Source of the DNA: Richelia sp. UBA3308
GTDB taxonomy: Bacteria; Cyanobacteriota; Cyanobacteriia; Cyanobacteriales; Nostocaceae
Direction of reading: 5' to 3'
DNA: 14,634 nt
NCBI GenBank assembly: GCA_002361335.1
Contig: DESS01000115.1
Location: forward strand, 3,064-17,697
The notes below the pieces were generated by a model that was given only the letters and a program-made list of their open reading frames with translations, did no database searches and was not told where the DNA came from. Positions 1 to 6,742 of this stretch are shown in pieces (the first letter of the stretch is position 1; each line of letters begins with the position of its first letter). The translations under genes were made by a program, and so were the position numbers.

Positions 1-18
1 CTTCTTACTTCTTACTTC
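1..18. repeat. Heptamer short tandem repeat (CTTCTTA)n, truncated by window edge
   Basis: Two exact CTTCTTA units are followed by CTTC. Heptameric arrays of this kind (STRR) are typical of heterocystous cyanobacterial spacers. The true length is unknown because the window starts inside or at the array. Confidence 0.6.
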
Positions 19-59
19 CGCGTTCCCCGTAGGGGTTCCCGAAGGGTAGTGGTACTAGT

Positions 60-87
60 CCTAATTACTATTTTCAACACCAACCTA
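60..87. repeat. Dispersed 28-bp repeat, copy 1
   Basis: Bases 60-87 match 9864-9891 at 27 of 28 positions; the mismatch is C at 75 against T at 9879. Both copies lie in spacers on the same strand, upstream of + strand genes, and both sit just after a short tandem repeat. This looks like an interspersed repeat family rather than chance, but its full extent and function are unknown. Confidence 0.6.
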
Positions 88-312
88 ATTTGTATTAAAA
101 AACCAAAAATTAAGCACAAAATACATCAAAAATGTTGACAATTGTTCACAAGGTTAAATTTTGTCCACATAATCAACAGCGATTCCTCAAGCTCTCTAAA
201 GTTATGAGAATTTTCATTAATTTTGGTAACACCTTAATTTAAACAGTTTAAATTTAAGTAAACTTAATTTTACAACAATTAAAATTTTCATTTAATCTAA
301 GATTTTTGAACC

Positions 313-2433
313 ATGGAGCGTATAGGAGAATTTCAGGTAGAGAAATTATTCCAAGCGATATTTGAACGCTCCTGGGAAGCGATGATGATTGTCGATCCAC
401 AAAATCAATTGGTGGCAGTTAATCCTTCCGCTTGCCAGTTATTTGGTTCATCCACAAAAGAATTAATCGGTAAATCGATTACTGACTTCTTTCTCTATGC
501 TTTCGATCTCAGAGGGGAGGAAAGTATTGGGGAAGTGAACATTGAACATGAAAACGGTAGCATCCAAACTTTTGAATATAGTCGAGTTGAGGAGATTTTA
601 CCCAACTACACTTTGTTGATTTTGAGGGATGTTACTAACCTGAAACGAGCAGCAGCAAAAAAACTACACCTCCAACATCAACGTATCCAGTTATTTTCCG
701 AAGTCACCCTCAAGATTCGTCAATCGCTACAACTCAAAGAAATTCTTCAGACTGCGGTAACGGAAGTACAAAGAATTCTCAAAGCAGATCGGGTTTTGAT
801 TTACCAGGTTTTAGAGAATGGAACTGGTTTACCCATTAGTGAAGCAGTTTTACCAGATTATTCCCCGATTCTGGGTATGGAGTTTCCCGAAGAAGTTTTT
901 CCCCATGAATATCGAGAACTTTACGCTGGGGGTAGAGTACAAGCAATTAACGACATATATTCCAAAGATGCGGGGTTAGCTGAATGCTTAATTGAATTTA
1001 TGGAAGCATGGATGGTGAAAGCCAAATTGGTAGTACCAATTCTGCAAAATATTAAGTCTAAAACTGGTAAAGCTCAAGAATGCGTCAGGTTATGGGGTTT
1101 ATTGATTGCTCATCAATGCGAAACTACTAGGGAGTGGACGGATTTTGAGTTGGAATTAATGCAACAACTAGCAGATCAAATAGGTATTGCTTTATCTCAA
1201 GGGGAATTATTAGAAAACCTGGAAGAATTGGTAGCAGAGCGTACCGCTAATCTCCAACAAGAAATTAACGAACGTCTGGAAGTAGAAGCAGCATTGCGTC
1301 GTAGTGAAGAGCAATTACGTCTAATTGCCAATGGACTACCAGTTTTAATTGCCTATGTAGACAAATACCAGTGTTATCGTTTTAATAATGAAGCTTATCA
1401 AACTTGGTTGGGACACTCACCAAATAAGATTTATGGTTGTCATTTGCAGCAAGTTCACGGACAAGAAGAGTACCAAATAGTACAAAAATATATAGAGACG
1501 GTACTCTCGGGAAAACAGGTTACATACGAGAATGATATTACCTTTCAAGATGGATACATTCATTCTGTAAATGTTACTTATATTCCCCACATTCACGAAC
1601 AAGAAAATGGTGAAGTCAAGGGATTTTTTGCCCTTACTAATGATATTAGTGACCGTAAAGCCATAGAAAGGATGAAAGATGAGTTTATTTCCGTAGTTAG
1701 TCACGAATTGCGTACTCCTCTGACATCAATTCATAGTTCTTTGAAAATTCTGGCTACTGGTAAACTAGGAAATCTTTGTACTAAAGGACAGCGAATGTTA
1801 AATATTGCTGACGAGCAAACAGAACGTCTGGTACGTTTAGTTAACAATGTACTGGATTTGCAGAGCATTCAGTCAGGTAAAATTACCATGAATAAGAAAG
1901 CCTGCAAAGCTACTGAATTAATGATTGAAGCTACTCAAACTATGCAAATGATGGCACAGGAACATGGAGTAAAATTGTTTGCTGAGTCGGTTAATTTTGT
2001 TGTTTGGGCTGATAGGGATTATATAATTCAAACCCTGACTAATTTATTAAGTAATGCAATTAAATTTTCTCCTCCAGACAGTTGTGTTTGGCTATCGGCG
2101 AAAATGGAAACACCGGCCAATAAAAATATAACTAAAAATATAACTAAAAATATAACTAAAAATCAAAAACAAAAAACCAATTATTACGTAACTTTTGCAG
2201 TCAAAGATACGGGACAAGGAATTCCTGACAATCAATTAGAGAATATTTTCGAGCGTTTTCAGCAAGTTGATTCTTCTGATTCCCGCAAGAAAGGAGGAAC
2301 GGGTTTGGGGTTAACTATTTGTCGTCAAATTATTAAAGAACATGGTGGAAGTATTTGGGTAGAAAGTAGTTGTGGAGTTGGTAGTACTTTTTATTTTACC
2401 CTTCCGGCAGTCATTCGCGTTTCGGAGCAATGA
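313..2433 (+). CDS. PAS-GAF-PAS sensor histidine kinase
   Basis: A soluble hybrid-free sensor kinase of 706 residues with no membrane segment. The order is PAS (about 11-110), a phytochrome/cyanobacteriochrome-like GAF (about 135-300), a coiled-coil linker (about 303-338), a second PAS (about 334-450), HisKA with phosphoacceptor His464 in SHELRTPL, and HATPase_c (about 565-700). The ATPase has the N box NLLSNAIKFS (577-586), G1 DTGQGI (632-637) and G2 GGTGLGL (661-667), so it looks catalytically complete. The GAF keeps a Cys at the canonical bilin position (Cys225, in AECL) but has EEVF (193-196) where DXCF-type domains have their second Cys. Bilin binding is therefore possible but unproven. 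An in-frame NITK repeat (605-617) sits between N box and G1. The stop overlaps the start of the next gene, a receiver protein that is its likely partner. The ATG at 313 lacks an obvious Shine-Dalgarno. Confidence 0.93.
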   Translation: MERIGEFQVEKLFQAIFERSWEAMMIVDPQNQLVAVNPSACQLFGSSTKELIGKSITDFFLYAFDLRGEESIGEVNIEHENGSIQTFEYSRVEEILPNYTLLILRDVTNLKRAAAKKLHLQHQRIQLFSEVTLKIRQSLQLKEILQTAVTEVQRILKADRVLIYQVLENGTGLPISEAVLPDYSPILGMEFPEEVFPHEYRELYAGGRVQAINDIYSKDAGLAECLIEFMEAWMVKAKLVVPILQNIKSKTGKAQECVRLWGLLIAHQCETTREWTDFELELMQQLADQIGIALSQGELLENLEELVAERTANLQQEINERLEVEAALRRSEEQLRLIANGLPVLIAYVDKYQCYRFNNEAYQTWLGHSPNKIYGCHLQQVHGQEEYQIVQKYIETVLSGKQVTYENDITFQDGYIHSVNVTYIPHIHEQENGEVKGFFALTNDISDRKAIERMKDEFISVVSHELRTPLTSIHSSLKILATGKLGNLCTKGQRMLNIADEQTERLVRLVNNVLDLQSIQSGKITMNKKACKATELMIEATQTMQMMAQEHGVKLFAESVNFVVWADRDYIIQTLTNLLSNAIKFSPPDSCVWLSAKMETPANKNITKNITKNITKNQKQKTNYYVTFAVKDTGQGIPDNQLENIFERFQQVDSSDSRKKGGTGLGLTICRQIIKEHGGSIWVESSCGVGSTFYFTLPAVIRVSEQ
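2125..2163 (+). repeat. In-frame 12-bp tandem repeat inside the kinase gene (NITK x3)
   Basis: Three exact copies of AATATAACTAAA are followed by AAT. They encode three Asn-Ile-Thr-Lys units plus Asn (residues 605-617), in a lysine/asparagine-rich insertion between the N box and the G1 box of the ATPase domain. The unit is a multiple of three, so copy-number slippage would change loop length without breaking the frame. Confidence 0.9.
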
Positions 2434-2816
2434 CAATGAAAGATAAATGTATTTTACTCATTGATGATGAAGAAACAATCCAAGAAGTGGTACAGGTAGG
2501 AATTGAAATTGAAGCTGGTTGGGAAGTTACTGTAGCATCTTCCGGGGCACAAGGAATTGAAGTAGCCCAAGCTCAACAACCAGACGCGATTTTACTAGAT
2601 ATAATGATGCCAGATATGGATGGAATTTCAACATTATCACAGTTAAAAGCGAATGCGAAAACCCAATCTATTCCCGTCATTCTGCTCACAGCTAAAACCC
2701 AAACTACTGATAAAAAACAGTTTCAAAATGTAGAAGTTATGGGTGTAATTACAAAGCCTTTTAATTCTATGACTTTAGCTAGTCGGATTGCTAAAATACT
2801 GCAATGGGAGTTTTAA
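2430..2816 (+). CDS. Single-domain response regulator (CheY-like receiver)
   Basis: A stand-alone receiver domain of 128 residues with no output domain. It has the acidic pair Asp12-Asp13, phosphoacceptor Asp57 in LLDIMMPDMDG, Thr87 in the switch position (LLTAK) and Lys109 in TKPF, so all conserved phosphotransfer residues are present. Its ATG overlaps the TGA of the preceding histidine kinase (ATGA), which indicates translational coupling and makes it the likely cognate phosphate acceptor. A second in-frame ATG at 2436 (Met3) could also be the start. Without an output domain it must act by protein contact or by passing phosphate on, possibly to the Hpt domain of the large regulator encoded about 200 bases downstream. 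That link is inference from proximity. Confidence 0.93.
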   Translation: MTMKDKCILLIDDEETIQEVVQVGIEIEAGWEVTVASSGAQGIEVAQAQQPDAILLDIMMPDMDGISTLSQLKANAKTQSIPVILLTAKTQTTDKKQFQNVEVMGVITKPFNSMTLASRIAKILQWEF

Positions 2817-2835
2817 ATTGTAGGGTATGTGACAG

Positions 2836-2870
2836 GAGTAATGAGTAATGAGTAATGAGTAATTAGTAAT
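2836..2870. repeat. Heptamer tandem repeat (GAGTAAT)4 plus variant
   Basis: Four exact GAGTAAT units (2836-2863) are followed by one variant unit, TAGTAAT (2864-2870). This is a typical cyanobacterial STRR-like array in the 203-base spacer between the two regulator genes. No function is visible. Confidence 0.85.
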
Positions 2871-2890
2871 ACAACTTAATTTGATGAAAC

Positions 2891-2914
2891 CCTCTTGCCT
2901 CTTGCCTCTTGCCT
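2891..2914. repeat. Heptamer tandem repeat (CCTCTTG)3
   Basis: Three exact CCTCTTG units plus CCT. It is a second, unrelated heptamer array only 20 bases after the GAGTAAT array. The rest of the spacer to 3019 holds a GC-rich imperfect palindrome around 2936-2950 and an AT-rich run before the next start codon. Confidence 0.85.
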
Positions 2915-3019
2915 ACCCAAAAAATAATTATGGCTGCGCCACGGTGCGCGAACAAAAATCAAACCGGATTCCTATAGTTACTAACTATTCAATAAATTTT
3001 ATGGAGCAGCAGATGTTAG

Positions 3020-4936
3020 ATGAGAATATTACTAGTTGATGATGATGAAACTTTAATTGATGTATTGCGAATAAATCTTGCAGAACAAAGTTATGTAATT
3101 GATGCTGTTACTGATGGAGAACAAGGATGGATTTATGCTTCCACCTACACCTATAATTTAATTATCCTCGATTGGTCTTTACCCAAACTCGATGGAATTA
3201 GTCTTTGTCAGCGTTTTCGCGAACATGGTTATCGTACCCCGATTCTTTTATTAACAGCCCATAATCACAGCCAAGATAAAATTAAGGGACTTGATGCTGG
3301 AGCAGATGATTATCTTGGTAAACCTTTTGATTTAGAAGAATTAGCTGCTCGAATTCGAGCTTTGTTACGTCGTTCTCACTCGAATTCCAATCCCGTTTTG
3401 AGTTGGGGAGATTTACAACTTAATACCAGCACCGGTGAAGTTACTTATCAGGGAAAATTAATATTATTAACGGCAAAAGAGTATAGTTTACTAGAGTTAT
3501 TTTTGCATCGTACTCAAGAAGTATTTAGTATAGAAGATATTATCGACAATTTGTGGTCATCGGTGGAATATCCAGCACAAGCAACAGTTCGTTCCCATCT
3601 CAGACGCTTGCGAAATCAATTAAAACTCGCTGGTTTACCCGAAGATCCCATTGAAACAGTACGAGGTAGAGGATATTATTTAAAGCCTCCACCCCATAAT
3701 TATAATTCTATACAAACGAGTCCACCAATTTCTCTAGAATCTAAGGAAAATAAGCATTTACGACATTTAACAGCATTAACCGCAGCTTGGCAAAAATATC
3801 AGCAAAAAAATAAACAACAATTGGCAACTATTAAATCAGCCCTCAAAAATTTGAGAAATGGTAATCTTAGCAGTAGCAATCGCCAAGCAGCAATATTAAT
3901 CGCTCACAGTTTGGCAGGAAATTTGGGGTTGTTTGGTTTTGATAATGGCTCCCAATTAGCTAGGCAGTTAGAACAACTCCTACAAACTGATATTAGTAGC
4001 CAAAATGAACAACTATTGGCATCTGAAAATATTTTAAATGCCCTATACCAAGAATTGAATATCGAAGATAATTCTTATCGGAAAATATCTTCCCAACTGA
4101 AAAAAAACTACCCTTTATTATTAATTGTCGATGATGATACCAGGTTTACCGAACAATTAACCCAAGAAGCCACCAGCCAAGGAATCCAAACAGCCATAGC
4201 CCCCAATCTAGAATTAGCTAGAACATGGCTCAATAACGAACACAATTCCGATTTTCCGAATGCAGTTATTCTGAAAGTTTGTTTTACTAAATCGCTATCT
4301 CAACCCACATTACTATTAGAACGTTTATCATTAATTGCTGAATTCAAATTACATATACCATCAATTCCAGTTATTGTAATTGCCGATAGCGATAGACTTG
4401 AAGACCGTTTAAAAGTAGCTAGACATGGTGGATATTTTTACTTAAAACAACCAGTTACTTCTACCCAAATTATCGCATTTTCCCAACAAGTTTTAGACCA
4501 ATTTTCTCATGATAAAAAAATCATGGTCATAGACGATGATATAGAGTTATTACAAACTTTACCCTCTCTCCTCAAACCTTGGAATTTTCAACTAACCACC
4601 CTCAAAGACTCTCGACAATTTTGGGAAGTACTTCCTGCTGTAGATCCCAATTTGCTAATATTGGATATCGAAATGCCTTATATTAGCGGTATCGAGTTGT
4701 GTAAAGTACTGCGAAATCATCCTTACTGGCGCAAACTACCAATATTATTCTTGAGCGTACATACAGATGTGGCGATTAGAGAACAAGTATTTAACATTGG
4801 AGCCGACGATCTTGTGAATAAACCAGTTGTCGGTAAACAACTTGCCCTTCGTATTCTCAATTGTCTTGAGCGTAGGTGTGATTTCAATCATAATTTGTCT
4901 AAGCCGTCACCATATACTGCTGTTGTGCATTTTTAA
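3020..4936 (+). CDS. OmpR-type response regulator with Hpt and two extra receiver domains
   Basis: A 638-residue multidomain regulator. Residues 1-117 are a complete receiver (Asp7-9, phosphoacceptor Asp51, Thr79, Lys101), and 124-223 an OmpR/PhoB winged-helix DNA-binding domain ending in RGRGYYL. Residues about 245-350 are helical and contain AHSLAGNLGLFGF, an Hpt-like motif with candidate phospho-His296. Residues 365-495 are a second receiver that keeps the acidic residues (Asp371-373) but has Lys419 in VILKV where the phosphoacceptor Asp should be, so it is degenerate. Residues 499-618 are a third, complete receiver (Asp505-507, Asp549 in LLILDIEMP, Ser579, Lys601). The protein is probably a phosphorelay-controlled transcription factor; its target genes are unknown. 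The ATG at 3020 places the first receiver strand right at the N-terminus, as is normal. It is encoded downstream of a kinase/receiver pair that may feed it. Confidence 0.92.
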   Translation: MRILLVDDDETLIDVLRINLAEQSYVIDAVTDGEQGWIYASTYTYNLIILDWSLPKLDGISLCQRFREHGYRTPILLLTAHNHSQDKIKGLDAGADDYLGKPFDLEELAARIRALLRRSHSNSNPVLSWGDLQLNTSTGEVTYQGKLILLTAKEYSLLELFLHRTQEVFSIEDIIDNLWSSVEYPAQATVRSHLRRLRNQLKLAGLPEDPIETVRGRGYYLKPPPHNYNSIQTSPPISLESKENKHLRHLTALTAAWQKYQQKNKQQLATIKSALKNLRNGNLSSSNRQAAILIAHSLAGNLGLFGFDNGSQLARQLEQLLQTDISSQNEQLLASENILNALYQELNIEDNSYRKISSQLKKNYPLLLIVDDDTRFTEQLTQEATSQGIQTAIAPNLELARTWLNNEHNSDFPNAVILKVCFTKSLSQPTLLLERLSLIAEFKLHIPSIPVIVIADSDRLEDRLKVARHGGYFYLKQPVTSTQIIAFSQQVLDQFSHDKKIMVIDDDIELLQTLPSLLKPWNFQLTTLKDSRQFWEVLPAVDPNLLILDIEMPYISGIELCKVLRNHPYWRKLPILFLSVHTDVAIREQVFNIGADDLVNKPVVGKQLALRILNCLERRCDFNHNLSKPSPYTAVVHF

Positions 4937-4987
4937 TCCACGAATTTTGGATGATTATTTGATTATAAGCTTCATATTATAATTAAG

Positions 4988-5006
4988 ACGGGCTTGCGAT
5001 GCCCGT
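4988..5006. repeat. Small inverted repeat between convergent genes
   Basis: ACGGGC and GCCCGT (6-bp perfect arms, 7-base loop) lie between the stop of the multidomain regulator (4936) and the stop of the minus-strand DUF2085 gene (5031). The position suits a shared transcription end, but there is no T-run on either side. It may equally be one of the dispersed GC-rich hairpins common in these genomes. Confidence 0.45.
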
Positions 5007-5030
5007 AGCACAAGAGGGCGGATGATTTAA

Positions 5031-5531
5031 TTAGCTTTTAGAGCCGTGGAAAATTGGCATGGTAAATAACCCCCAAGCTAAACCAGTAATTAACCCAAAG
5101 GGTACAACAACAATATTCTGAAAACTCCACCAACCCAAAATTTCCGCTGCCATTTCCAACGGATAGGCCATCATTAATACTGTTGCGATCGCCGCACCAT
5201 TCCAACCATATTTATGCAGCCAGTAAAAAGCTTTTCCTTTATCCGCAATATATAATAAACGGGTAGCGAATAAACCCATGACTGTTCCGTAACAACGCAT
5301 ACAAACAGCCATTATAAATGGTGATGCTAATTCTATCCCCATATGTGGTTGAGGGCAAACATGATTACCCATGAAATAAATTATCTCGGCAATTTGAGGT
5401 AGAATTGGTAAGTTTGATGCAGCAAGAAAAGGAGCAGCAATTGGTCCGATAACCATTCCTGTAAGTAGAAAATCGGTAAGAAAACTTACGGTGTTGATTT
5501 GAAATTGTTTGTTAGAAATTTTTTGTTGCAT
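5031..5531 (-). CDS. DUF2085 family membrane protein
   Basis: A 166-residue predicted integral membrane protein of the DUF2085 family, whose biochemical role is not known. The family signature is visible: HVCPQPH (Cys59) followed by CMRCYGTVMG (Cys77, Cys80), a Cys/His cluster at a membrane boundary that could bind a metal or form a redox site (inference). Hydrophobic segments run at about 20-37, 67-95, 112-126 and 137-160. The gene stands alone and convergent to the regulator upstream in the window. The start codon at 5531 has no clear ribosome binding site. An internal Met at 26 is possible, but starting there would lose part of the first hydrophobic segment, so I kept the longer form. Confidence 0.8.
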   Translation of the reverse strand: MQQKISNKQFQINTVSFLTDFLLTGMVIGPIAAPFLAASNLPILPQIAEIIYFMGNHVCPQPHMGIELASPFIMAVCMRCYGTVMGLFATRLLYIADKGKAFYWLHKYGWNGAAIATVLMMAYPLEMAAEILGWWSFQNIVVVPFGLITGLAWGLFTMPIFHGSKS

Positions 5532-5861
5532 TTGATCAAAGTTGATTTTAATCAGCGGTTTATGAGTTTTTGTATGATGTACGATTACAATTGAATCATA
5601 AGATAAAACTATGCCAAACTAAGAAATTATCAATTCTATCTTTGTCATTTATATCGTTTTTAGGTAAAACACGATCGACACTAGTACAGCGCGGCTTAAA
5701 TTAACCAACCATTCCTAAAACGTCAAAGCTAGAAAAAATAATACTTTTGACTTTTTACTTTTGATTTTTGACTTCCGCGAAGCGGTACTACTGCCATGAC
5801 CATTGATAAACTATTATTAGTTACGTCGCCTCTGTAAAAAAATTACATATAGGCTGGAACT
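5532..5861. other. Spacer between divergent DUF2085 and methyltransferase genes
   Basis: 330 bases without a supported gene. It must contain promoters for both flanking, divergently transcribed genes, but I can assign no confident -35/-10 pair. Around 5745-5773 there is an imperfect T-rich repeat (TTTTTGACTT-like units), followed by the hairpin CCGC-GAA-GCGG at 5775-5785. The same combination of a short tandem repeat followed by ACTTCCGCG occurs at the left end of the window (about 14-22), which suggests a shared interspersed element. Confidence 0.5.
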
Positions 5862-6653
5862 ATGCGAATAAAGGAATACCTTGCTCATCAGCTCATTGGC
5901 ACCCCTTTAGAAAGTACTGCATTTAAATTGCGCGATTTTACCAAAATTTTAAAACGCACGAAACATCCGGAACTGCATGAGATCTATATTGAATCTGAAC
6001 GAGCGCAATTGGCAATGAGTCGAATAATCAACAATTCAATGAATTGTATTGATATTGGAGCTCACTTGGGATCGGTGCTTAATCTGATTGATAAACTCTC
6101 ACCTCAAGGACAACATATTGCCATTGAACCCATTCCCTACAAATATAAATGGCTCAAACGTAAATTTCCCAATGTCGAAATAATCCAAGCTGCCCTCGGT
6201 GAAAGCGATGGTGAAGTAGATTTCTATTTGCTGCCTCATCGTTCCGGTTATAGTGGATTACAACTTCATGTTTCTTCCAATGCCGAACGAGATGCTAAAA
6301 TCATTAAGGTAAATCGTGTCCGACTAGATAAAATTGTTCCACCTGAAAAACCTATAGGATTCATCAAGATTGATGTAGAAGGAGGGGAATTAGCTGCACT
6401 AAAAGGTAGTGAATCTATATTGAAGCGCTACCATCCAACTATTCTTTTTGAATGTTCTAAATCTGGTTTAAAAGCTCATCAGGTTTCTCAATCTGAGATT
6501 TACCAGTTTTTTCAACATCATGATTATTGCTTATTTTTAATTAAAGACTGGCTTTCACAAAATGAGCCACTTAACTATGAACGATTTCTAAATTCAATGG
6601 AATATCCTTTTCAAGCTTTTAATTTTCTCGCTGTTGCTCAAGATAAAATTTAA
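5862..6653 (+). CDS. FkbM family SAM-dependent methyltransferase
   Basis: A 263-residue cytoplasmic protein with the FkbM/Methyltransf_21 fold. The SAM-binding motif I is IDIGAHLG (63-70), the acidic end of the second strand is AIEP (87-90, Glu89), and the family hallmark FIKIDVEGGE lies at 167-176, followed by LKGSESIL. FkbM-type enzymes usually O-methylate sugars or small molecules, often within exopolysaccharide, glycan or secondary-metabolite pathways. No glycosyltransferase or biosynthetic cluster lies beside it here, so the substrate cannot be named. The first 50 residues are basic and helical with no signal peptide. The ATG at 5862 follows a weak AGG (5851-5853). The gene converges on agrE. 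Confidence 0.88.
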   Translation: MRIKEYLAHQLIGTPLESTAFKLRDFTKILKRTKHPELHEIYIESERAQLAMSRIINNSMNCIDIGAHLGSVLNLIDKLSPQGQHIAIEPIPYKYKWLKRKFPNVEIIQAALGESDGEVDFYLLPHRSGYSGLQLHVSSNAERDAKIIKVNRVRLDKIVPPEKPIGFIKIDVEGGELAALKGSESILKRYHPTILFECSKSGLKAHQVSQSEIYQFFQHHDYCLFLIKDWLSQNEPLNYERFLNSMEYPFQAFNFLAVAQDKI

Positions 6654-6711
6654 CTTGCTTAAATTCGTGTATCATTAACTATTGCACGCTGTGGTTTAAC
6701 CTATATTGTGG

Positions 6712-6734
6712 GAGACGTAGCAATGCTACGTCTC
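6712..6734. repeat. Perfect palindrome (11-bp arms) between convergent genes
   Basis: GAGACGTAGCA, one A, then TGCTACGTCTC: perfect 11-bp arms with a one-base centre. It starts 59 bases after the methyltransferase stop and ends 8 bases before the agrE stop (minus strand). It could act as a bidirectional transcription end, but neither side has a T-run. The motif resembles dispersed palindromes that I recall from filamentous cyanobacterial genomes, so a mobile repeat origin is equally likely. Confidence 0.8.
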
Positions 6735-6742
6735 TATACTAA

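Larger units (their letters stand above)
1..312. other. Repeat-bearing leader region upstream of the histidine kinase
   Basis: No coding region is supported here. The left edge (1-18) has two copies of the heptamer CTTCTTA plus part of a third, and the array may continue outside the window. It is followed by small GC-rich hairpin-like motifs (CCCC-GTA-GGGG at 25-35 and CCC-GAA-GGG at 38-46) of the kind scattered through spacers of filamentous cyanobacteria. Bases 60-87 recur with one mismatch at 9864-9891. A perfect TTGACA lies at 135-140, but I see no convincing -10 box at 16-18 bp from it, so a promoter is only possible. The stretch 230-312 is very AT-rich and has no clear Shine-Dalgarno before the ATG at 313. 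Confidence 0.5.

Noticed and set aside
135..163. Sigma-70-type promoter before the histidine kinase
   Set aside because: The -35 TTGACA is perfect, but no TATAAT-like hexamer lies 16-18 bases downstream; not listed as a promoter.
1417..1704. 95-codon open frame on the minus strand
   Set aside because: Lies wholly inside the histidine kinase PAS/HisKA coding region and has no recognisable domain; an antisense shadow.
4130..4510. Possible frameshift or decay in the middle receiver of the large regulator
   Set aside because: The frame is continuous, the acidic pocket and the Lys-Gln-Pro loop are kept and only the phosphoacceptor is replaced; better read as a degenerate but maintained receiver.
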